From assembly GCA_029263315.1 (NCBI GenBank), contig JAJCXR010000046.1, positions 1 through 64,000 of the forward strand: a DNA stretch of 64,000 bases. The letters run 5' to 3'. Each line of letters begins with the position of its first letter. Position 1 is the first letter of the stretch. This DNA is from Acidobacteriota bacterium (GTDB lineage Bacteria; Acidobacteriota; Thermoanaerobaculia; Multivoradales; J023). The translations under genes and the position numbers were made by a program. Of this stretch, positions 21,601 through 29,560 are shown piece by piece. The notes beneath the pieces are model-generated. The model ran no database searches, was not told where the DNA came from, and saw only the letters and a program-made list of their open reading frames with translations.

Positions 21601-22916
21601 CCGTCCAGGTCCTCGAAGAGCGTCAGTGCAAAGGGTTCGTCGGCCAAGCCGTTGCCCAGGTTGTGCACCGTCACCGCGACGCTGCCCGACAGGCTCGCCG
21701 TCGCCGGGTCGGTGAGCAACAACGAGGTGTCCATGGCGCTGGCTTCAAGGTCGATGAGTTGCGCGACGGCGTCGGTGTCGGATGCCTGGTTGTCGGCCGC
21801 GTTGGCGTCCGGGCCATTGCCGGGGTCAACGGTCGCCGTGGCGACGAGCTCTGTGGCCGCGTCGAGACCGTCGAAACGCCAGGTCAGCTGACGGGACGCC
21901 GTGGCATGGACGGCCAGGTCGAAGGCAGGCCAGGTGATCGTGCCAGGGGGCGACTCGATGCCGTCGTCGGAAGCGGTCAGGAAGGTGACGTCGCCGGGCA
22001 GCGGCGCGTTGAGCAGCACCGCGGAGGCGTCCTGATCGCCGGTATTCTGAATCGTCAAGGTGTAGGTCAACGTCTCGCCGGGGGCGACGAGATCGCGGCC
22101 GTCATCCAGAGTCAGGACCAGGTCCGGGCTGGCGTCTAGGGTCGTCTCGACCGACGCGAGATTGTTCGCTGGATCGGGATCGAGACCGTCGGCGCCGTCG
22201 TTGGCAACCTGCGCTTGGGCGGACACCACCTCGGCATCGGCAGAGAAGCTCGCTGCCAGACTCACCTCGGCGTGGGTGACAAACGACGCCCCCGCCGGCA
22301 GGTCGAATGCCGGCCAAGTGATCTCCCCCAAAGCCCCTTCCGTGCCGCCATCGTCGACGGACCAAACCGTCACGCCAGGGGGCAAAACCAATCGAAGCGT
22401 CACACTATGTGCGGTTAGTGCGCTGTCATTGCTCACCGTCAGCTGGTAGCCCAGCGTCTCACCGGGCTGCACCGACGCCGCATCTGCCAGCAGCGCGACA
22501 CCCAGATCTGGACCCGACGTCAACGCCACGTCCAGGCGCTGCACCACCCCCAACGTCCACGTGGCCTGCACCGGCGCCTCGGAAGCGCCGAATCGCAAGG
22601 TGATCGTCTGACCCTCACGTCCGCCCTCGACGGGGCCCGTGTCGAGGATGTCGCCGGGCACGTCGAGTCGGTACGACGAGCCTTCCACATCCTCGAACGT
22701 CACGTCCGCCGCCAGCTCGATCCCTTCGATCACCGCCGACACCGGCAGCGTCGACGGCAAGGCCGCGCCGTCCAAGGTCACCGTGCCAAACAGACTGAAG
22801 GGTTTGTCCTGTGGGTCCGCCGCCAGGCCCAAGGCGAGGCCGACGAGCAGGCCAACACAGACGAAAGCTGAGAGGCAGGGGCGGAGGAAGGAGGCTGAGC
22901 TATGCAGGGTTTTCAT
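12648..22916 (-). CDS. Giant secreted multidomain protein (DUF11/CARDB-like, FG-GAP/VCBS, PKD, thrombospondin-C-like x2, VWA, SdrD-B)
   Basis: 3422 aa; signal peptide [34 protein letters not shown]; DUF11-like repeats; [44 protein letters not shown] SdrD-B; repeated [11 protein letters not shown]...CVTDDDG PKD motifs. Confidence 0.9.
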   Translation of the reverse strand: [3422 protein letters not shown]

Positions 22917-23411
22917 AGAGATACCGCTCCGGAAAGTCGACGGGGAGTCAGGCTCGCAGCGTCGGCGCAGGAAATTCAGAGATCGCAGCAGAGGCCATCG
23001 GAGTCAACACCGGGTGCAGGGCATGGCTCCGTCGCATGGAAGAGACCCGTGGGAGGCTGTCAGGGTTCCGGAGCATCGAAAGGTTGCGGAAAGTCCTTCG
23101 AACAGCGAGAAAAATGGTACATATCGATGCTCCGGAATAAGCAATGCGGTGGACGAACGAAAAGGTCGCCAAGGGACGTGGAGTGCGCCTACTTCGACAA
23201 AGGTAGCTTACGTTGGTTTAGATCAGAGTATGCGGGGAAATGTTTAGGGCTTTTTCTCTGCGGGTGCGAATAGTCCTATTTGAGATTTCGGGATCTTGTA
23301 TGGAGAGAAAGTTGGCCTATGAAGAGTTCTTGATGGAAGCTGAGGGGGCCACAATGCCGGGAGACCGGTTGATCCACAATCAAGGGGTCCCCGTCGCGCT
23401 ATGATTCGTTC

Positions 23412-24089
23412 ATGCCAGGCAAAACGACGAAGTACTCGGCCTTCATCAGCTACGCCAGCCGCTACGCCCCGTGGGTCGAGCGTTTTCACCACGACCTTGA
23501 GCGCTCACTGCATTCGCTGGGCGCCAAGGACCGCGTCTTCTTCGATCGCAAAGAGTTGGTCAGTGGCCAGTCATGGGTCGATCAGCTGGAGCGGGGGATC
23601 GAGCAGGCCGACCACCTGATTTTGGTTCTGACCCCGGAGGCCCTCGCTTCGGAGTGGGTGAGCAAGGAGCGCAGTAGCTTCATGGTCCGCAACCGAGCGC
23701 AGCGACTCGGTGATCAAGACAGCGATCTCGAAAAGGTCGCCTGGTTCGGCGAGGGCTCTGGAGGGCAGACCCACGAAGTCGGCCAAAAAGATTCCAACAA
23801 ATGGGATCTCTACGACATGCACGGCAACGTCTGGGAGTGGGCCGTCAGTCCTTGGACCTCTGACTATCCGGAGCAAGCGAGCAGCGGCAGCCGAACGGTC
23901 GATCCTGTCGCCATTCCGGCAGATCTTGCCCAACCTGACCCCCGCGACCGCGGCGTGTTCCGCGGCGGCAGCTATTGGGTCACTCCGCAGGACGTGCGGT
24001 CCGCTTTTCGCTTCCACGGGGTCCCGGGGAGCCGGAACCAGTATCTGGGCTTTCGCGTGTTGCTGCCCTCCGCCCCGAGCGAGAATTGA
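23412..24089 (+). CDS. TIR domain fused to C-terminal part of an FGE-sulfatase (C-type-lectin fold) domain
   Basis: KYSAFISYASRYAPWVERFHHDLERSL...FFDRKELVSGQSWVDQLERGIEQADHLILVLTPEALASEWV (TIR) then SGGQTHEVGQKDSNKWDLYDMHGNVWEW...FRGGSYWVTPQDVRSAFRFHGVPGSRNQYLGFRVL (FGE). Confidence 0.85.
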   Translation: MPGKTTKYSAFISYASRYAPWVERFHHDLERSLHSLGAKDRVFFDRKELVSGQSWVDQLERGIEQADHLILVLTPEALASEWVSKERSSFMVRNRAQRLGDQDSDLEKVAWFGEGSGGQTHEVGQKDSNKWDLYDMHGNVWEWAVSPWTSDYPEQASSGSRTVDPVAIPADLAQPDPRDRGVFRGGSYWVTPQDVRSAFRFHGVPGSRNQYLGFRVLLPSAPSEN

Positions 24090-24953
24090 TTCCAGACCAT
24101 GGATCATTGAGATGATATGAAAACCCGGCAGGCAGAATCCGCCGCCGGTGGCAGCCGTTGCCGGCTTTCGAGCTGGATTCTGGAGTGCTGGGCTACTAAG
24201 CCAGAAGCACACCGACCGACGACGCCATCGAGCTTTCGAGGTCGAGGCGGGGTGGGTGGCCGAGGGTCCGGCGCCAACATACTCGGGGCCCTCAGCGTAG
24301 ACAGGGTATGGCATCTTCCGAGCTCAGCATCAACGTCATGACCATTGCGAGGTACGGTTGTTTAGCCGGAGCTATCCTGAGCATTGTGCCTTGGTGGTGG
24401 CACGGGCTTCCGGTGATCCTCGTGTCGGCGCCCGCAGTGCTGACCCTTACTTTTCGAGAGGTATGGATCTACCGCCCTCGACTCTGGCTCACTTAGATCC
24501 GTTCGTTTCTGTTGGCCGTGTTGCTGGCCACGGCACTACCTGCGAAATTCGAGGACCGGCAGATTCTCGACTTGGGGCCCAGGCACCAGTTGGCTCCTTC
24601 GGAGTTGCCGAGCCTTCTCCGAACAGCGGGCTTCATAGTGATTTCCCGTCTTGAGCCAGACAGCCTGAGAGCCGTCCCGTCCGACATCAGACGACCACCC
24701 TCACCGTAAAGGCAAGGGACGGAGAATTGGCGAAATCCACCGCCGACCGCGACGCCGTCCGTTGGACGCACTACACGAGCGAATTTTCCCACGGTGCTCA
24801 TCTTGTCCCCTCGGTTTCCGCTTACTTAATGGCGACGTGTAGATGTGTGGGTCTCCCATATTGGAGCCTCGACGATTTCACCTCGCTCCCAGGGCACGAG
24901 GCCATGGTGGTCTTCGGTCCATTCTGTTCTTCATAGCAACGAGGGATCAAACC

Positions 24954-27344
24954 ATGAGATTACTTTGTCGACGGCTGCATTGCGCCTCCACACGGCTCTC
25001 CGCCTCAGAAGCTCCGGCCCACCAGCCAACACCCCGGCGCCTTGCTCTCTTGCCAGGTCTGGCGCTTTCCGCTCTCCTCTTTCCCTTTCTCTGCGGTGCC
25101 GCCCTGGCCGCGCCTCCGGCTCCCGGCCAAGCCGTCGCCAGCTGCGACGCGGTGGTGGCCGGCAAGTGTTATGTCGACGGCAACTTCACCCTCACCGCCA
25201 CCTCGCCCGGGGCTAATCACTACCGCGTGTGTCGCAGCAACGACACCACCGGCTGGGGCGGTTGCAACCACGTCATCTCATTCAACACCGGCTCGACGAT
25301 CACCGTCTCCGGCTCCGATTTGCCGGGCGAAGGATTCCGCCGCGCCTATTACTACAGCGCCTGCGACGCCAGCAATTCGTGCTCGCCGTGGGGGGACAAT
25401 CCTGAAGCCTACGTGCAAATGGATACCACCGGCCCCACGGCGCCGGGACCGAGCACCGTCAACTGCGTACAGAGCGGCAGTGAATGCTGGGCCCAAGGCC
25501 CCTTCACCGTTTCCGTCACCGCGGCCAGCGACAGCGGCTCCGGCGTCGACATCTACGACTACTGCCGCAGCAACAATAGTTCCGGCGGCTTTGCCGGCTG
25601 CCAGTTCAACATGGCGCAGATCTCGTCCAACAGCTTCTTCGTCGACGGTTCCAATCTGCCTAGTCCTGGCTCCCGTCGTGCCTACTGGGTGCGCGCTAAA
25701 GACCACGTGGGCAACCCCGGTGCCTGGAATTCACCGCGCTACGTGCGAGTCGACCTCTACGACCCGATCGTTTCCGCTGACAACGCTTCGCCCGATTGGT
25801 TTCCCAGCCGTACCGCCACGGTCAATGCCATCGATGCGGTGGGCAACGCCGCCGCCAACTCCGGCATCGACATCGTGCGCTACCGTTGGAACAGCCCATT
25901 GAACGCCGGCTGCACCAACGGTACGCTGACGGCCGACGACGCCGTGCTCGACGTGCCGGTGGGCGATAACCACCTCTACCTCTGCACCCAGGATATCTCC
26001 GGTCGCCTCGACCATTGGGATGGCGGGCCATATCGGGTCGACCCGCCCTCGAGCTGCCCCATCGCCGACTCCGTCGAGCCAAGGGCCTGTGACAGTCAGC
26101 AGGCTGCCACCAAAACGGTGGCGCGCAAGAAGGCGGGCATAGCTCCCCTCAGCGACTTCGCGGTGCATCAGGCCCTGTACGAGGATTTTGTCAACTACGA
26201 CCTGGCCACCGTCGACCCCGCCGCCCTGCGGCGCGCCGTCGACACCGTCGGCAAGGTGCAGGTAACCTTGGCCGGCACCACCCATGACCTGATTCTGGAT
26301 CCGGTAGAGGTCCGCGCTCCATCCTACGTCGCCACGGAAGTGGGGGCCGACGGCGAGGTGGAGCTGGCCAGACTGCCTTCCAGCACCTTCCGCGGCCATG
26401 TCGACGGCGAGGCCGACAGCGACGCGCGACTTTTCATCTCGCCTGAGCTGGTGATGGGCTACGTCAAGGTCGACTCGCGTCGTTTTTTCCTCGATCCAGC
26501 CTATCGCTACGCCGAAGGAGGCGGCGCCGATCGACTGGTAATCTACGAAGAGGGCGATCAGCGCGACACTGAGGGCGTGTCTTGCGGCATGACGGAAGCC
26601 CATCGGCAAGCCGAAGAGATCTTCGGCGACTCGCTACGCAATCTCACACCGGAAGACGGCGCCAAGGGCGGCTCCCTGCGTCAGATGGAAGTGGCCACCG
26701 ACGCCGATTTCGAGTACTACGCCATGCACTTGGGCAATACCAACAGCCATATCGTGTCGATCATCAACATGGTGAACGGCCTCTACGCCGAGGTCAATTT
26801 GCAGCTCGTCGTGGTCAACCAACGGGTCTTCACCTCCGCTGCCGTCGATCCCTACGAGACCTGTAACGTCTATGGCCAGTGGTGCGAGATGTGGGAAGAC
26901 TGGACGACCCACCGCACCCACATCCACCGTGACTTGGCGCACCTGTTCAGCGGCAAGCGCCTCTATCAATCGGCCACCGTGCGGGTGCGCGGCACGGCGG
27001 GCATGCTGGGAACGGTGTGCGACAACGGCGTGGCTTTCTCCACCTCCACCCCCTACCGCGAGGTGGGTTTGGTGGCCCATGAGATGGGCCATGCCCTGAA
27101 CGGCACGCACATCTTTGGCTCGACGACCTGCCCGGACACCGATTGCTTGCTGAGCTGCGTGCCCAACCAACCCTGCAACGTCGATACCTGCCCTGATCCG
27201 GATCCGGATGGCGGCCCGGTGATGTGCGGGAGCATCCAGCAGCCGGTGACCGGGTTCGGTGCTTCGGTGCCGCAGATCACCAATTTCATCAACGGCGCCT
27301 CCTGCTTGAGCTCGGTTCGTTCAGGTAGCAAGAGCGAACCGTAG
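24954..27344 (+). CDS. Secreted zinc metallopeptidase (metzincin/reprolysin-like)
   Basis: ORF opens at 24843 but ATG 24954 precedes a basic region and hydrophobic signal (RRLALLPGLALSALLFPFLCGAALAAP). Catalytic HEMGHALNGTH; Cys-rich C-terminus. Confidence 0.85.
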   Translation: MRLLCRRLHCASTRLSASEAPAHQPTPRRLALLPGLALSALLFPFLCGAALAAPPAPGQAVASCDAVVAGKCYVDGNFTLTATSPGANHYRVCRSNDTTGWGGCNHVISFNTGSTITVSGSDLPGEGFRRAYYYSACDASNSCSPWGDNPEAYVQMDTTGPTAPGPSTVNCVQSGSECWAQGPFTVSVTAASDSGSGVDIYDYCRSNNSSGGFAGCQFNMAQISSNSFFVDGSNLPSPGSRRAYWVRAKDHVGNPGAWNSPRYVRVDLYDPIVSADNASPDWFPSRTATVNAIDAVGNAAANSGIDIVRYRWNSPLNAGCTNGTLTADDAVLDVPVGDNHLYLCTQDISGRLDHWDGGPYRVDPPSSCPIADSVEPRACDSQQAATKTVARKKAGIAPLSDFAVHQALYEDFVNYDLATVDPAALRRAVDTVGKVQVTLAGTTHDLILDPVEVRAPSYVATEVGADGEVELARLPSSTFRGHVDGEADSDARLFISPELVMGYVKVDSRRFFLDPAYRYAEGGGADRLVIYEEGDQRDTEGVSCGMTEAHRQAEEIFGDSLRNLTPEDGAKGGSLRQMEVATDADFEYYAMHLGNTNSHIVSIINMVNGLYAEVNLQLVVVNQRVFTSAAVDPYETCNVYGQWCEMWEDWTTHRTHIHRDLAHLFSGKRLYQSATVRVRGTAGMLGTVCDNGVAFSTSTPYREVGLVAHEMGHALNGTHIFGSTTCPDTDCLLSCVPNQPCNVDTCPDPDPDGGPVMCGSIQQPVTGFGASVPQITNFINGASCLSSVRSGSKSEP

Positions 27345-27368
27345 CGCCCCGTTCTTTGAGAGGCAGAC

Positions 27369-27398
27369 GGCCGCGGTCCTTCGGGATCGCGGCCTTTT
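27369..27398 (+). terminator. Rho-independent terminator downstream of the metallopeptidase
   Basis: GGCCGCGGTCC-TTCG-GGATCGCGGCC followed by TTTT; 11-bp stem (one G.T) with UUCG tetraloop. Confidence 0.8.
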
Positions 27399-27491
27399 GG
27401 TTGACGAGAGGAGGAGGTGAGATGGTGGGTCGATCTGTCGCAGTCTGGACGATCGCCGCGAGGGGAGTGAGGGGGGAGAGATCTCGGGTGG

Positions 27492-27525
27492 CAAGAGCCC
27501 GGACCTCGACAGGTCCGGGCTCTTG
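27492..27525. terminator. Hairpin between convergent protease genes
   Basis: Perfect 15-bp stem CAAGAGCCCGGACCT-CGAC-AGGTCCGGGCTCTTG. Confidence 0.6.
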
Positions 27526-27551
27526 GTTTCCAACTCGGATTCCGGGACGTT

Positions 27552-29270
27552 TTAGCGGCTGCCGCAGGTGACCGTGTTGGACGCTGAATCGTAGGTGTCG
27601 AAGTATTCTTGGTCCACGTCGGTGACGCAGAAGGTGAAGTTGGGCTTAATGCCGCTGAGTGCGGGATGCAAGATCGTCGCGACTCCCTCATGACTGGTCC
27701 TGCCCACGAAAGTGCCACTCAGTCCATTGGAGAACTCGCCGATGACATCGGCGAAGGGGACGACATTACCCAGCTCGTCGACCACCGTGATCGTCGCTTG
27801 ACCCCAGTAGAAAGGAAAGCCAGGGAATTTCTTGGTACCGGCGACCACATTGGTGACGTGCAATTTGTTGGTCTTGCTGGGCGACCCTAGGTAAGGACGC
27901 ACGCTCTTCCAGTAGTAGGAAAAGGCACCATCGAGAGTGTCGAAGACCGAAGCGTCGCAACGATTACTGTCGTTGGTTACTCCGAGATTTTGGCCGACCA
28001 CCTTGCCGTCCTCGCGAAAGATTGGGGATCCGCTGGAACCCCCTTCTGTGGTCCCGATGACGATATTGGTGTGAATGTACTTCTCGCTGGAGTGAAGAAC
28101 GACTTCGTGCTGGGAGAAAGCTTGTGGTTTACCCTTCGGGTGACTGATGCGGTAGAGCTGGGTACCTTCACTATCGATGACGTTGGCGGTGGTCCAACCC
28201 ATGAGTGCCCAGCCGGACGGTAGCTCAGAAAGCTCTAGAAGAGAGAAATCGCCACGGTTGTCGGTAGCCCAGAGGTCGGCACCGAGGACACTGTCGTTAT
28301 AGCTACCGGAGCAGCTGCCGCAAGGGCTCTGGTATTGGAAGAAAGCCTCCAGTGAATTGGCCGCCGATTCGGTGCTCAGGCAGTGGTGAGCGGTCAAGAA
28401 CCAGGGTTTGCGATGTGCGCTGTTCTGATCATTGAGCAAACCACCGCTACAGGTGTAGGAAAGACCGTCGTCGGGATCTTCGAAGGTGATTTTGGCGACC
28501 GCTTTGCGGGCATAGCTCAAGATGTCCCAGTCGTAGCATTCGGCATTCTCGACGCAGCTGATGTTGCCGCTGCAATCCGCCTTGCTCGCATCGCCACCGG
28601 CAACCTTGGCGAGCTCGAAGCGAGCCCCCAGGTGGGAGATCTCGGTGATGTCGAACGTCGCTTCGTGAAGTACCGAGGTGTCCGACGACTCGGAGCGTAC
28701 CTGGATCCAAACGTGCTCACCGAACACGGTATGAGACCAGAAGTCACCGTCGCCGTGAGGTCCCTTGCCCGTATAAGGCCCATGGGCTTGTCCGTCATCG
28801 TTGTATAGATAAAGAGCGGTGTTGGGCGGTAGGCGGAAGTTGGTGAAGTGGAGACGCAGGGCGGTGGCTCCGGTTGCATTCAACGAGGAAGTCCATATGA
28901 ACCCGCCATCAGCATCGAGGGCAGGGCTGCCGGCGCTCGACCTGGCGAATTTGTCGGCCATGGCAGCTTTCTCTAGGCCCAAATTCACCGAAACATCGAC
29001 GGGTAGGTGGACTCCGACAACGCGGCTCCCGGCCTCGTCCGAGTCGAGCAACGTTTTTTCGGTGGCATCGATTTCTACAACAACGCGACTTTTCACGGCC
29101 GAGGGTACGCGAGTCTCGACGAGATAGTTCCACAGAGCCTGTTTCATTTCTTTCTCGGCGACGATCTTCTCATGGTCGACACCGAACGAGGCATTGGTTT
29201 CGTCGAAATCTTGGCAGAACGCGGTAGCAGGAACGAGCAGCAAGGCAAAGGCAATAAGTAAACGTTTCAT
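27552..29270 (-). CDS. Secreted trypsin-like serine peptidase (lysyl-endopeptidase-like)
   Basis: Likely start ATG at 29270 (MKRLLIAFALLLVPATAFCQ; ORF to 29318). Motifs SGGLLND...WFLTAHHCLS, NRGDFSLLEL, GTTEGGSSGSPIF. Confidence 0.9.
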   Translation of the reverse strand: MKRLLIAFALLLVPATAFCQDFDETNASFGVDHEKIVAEKEMKQALWNYLVETRVPSAVKSRVVVEIDATEKTLLDSDEAGSRVVGVHLPVDVSVNLGLEKAAMADKFARSSAGSPALDADGGFIWTSSLNATGATALRLHFTNFRLPPNTALYLYNDDGQAHGPYTGKGPHGDGDFWSHTVFGEHVWIQVRSESSDTSVLHEATFDITEISHLGARFELAKVAGGDASKADCSGNISCVENAECYDWDILSYARKAVAKITFEDPDDGLSYTCSGGLLNDQNSAHRKPWFLTAHHCLSTESAANSLEAFFQYQSPCGSCSGSYNDSVLGADLWATDNRGDFSLLELSELPSGWALMGWTTANVIDSEGTQLYRISHPKGKPQAFSQHEVVLHSSEKYIHTNIVIGTTEGGSSGSPIFREDGKVVGQNLGVTNDSNRCDASVFDTLDGAFSYYWKSVRPYLGSPSKTNKLHVTNVVAGTKKFPGFPFYWGQATITVVDELGNVVPFADVIGEFSNGLSGTFVGRTSHEGVATILHPALSGIKPNFTFCVTDVDQEYFDTYDSASNTVTCGSR

Positions 29271-29423
29271 AACGCAACTCCTCGAGGCAGGCCTGTGTTT
29301 CTTTAGGTTGCTCAGCAATGAGCGTTTTGTCCGTCTTCACTTCTACAAGCGGCTTCCTTCGGCGTCGTGTGTCATCTTTTTTGATCTCTGTTCACGACGT
29401 CCGACCTGCTCGGTGGGAGCACT

Positions 29424-29560
29424 GGTTTCGGCACTGGGCAAGGTACGGCCCAAGGGGTCTGGACTGCTGAGCAAGTTGCCTCTGCCGTCGTACGTGTCGC
29501 GGGCCGAGCCACCTCGCGGATCGCGGTAGGATCCTTGGCGGATGTCTAGGCTCCCTCGGC
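29424..29560 (-). pseudogene. RHS fragment (scar)
   Basis: Minus-strand SLDIRQGSYRDPRGGSARDTYDGRGNLLSSPDPLGRTLPSAET matches SLDIRQGSYRNNRPPGDG in the full RHS at about 11.1 kb joined directly to a YD-repeat-like segment. Confidence 0.65.

Noticed and set aside
23960-24300. Complete diversity-generating retroelement near TIR-FGE
   Set aside because: No reverse-transcriptase ORF and no template repeat was found in the window by eye; only the variable-region-like C-terminus is present.
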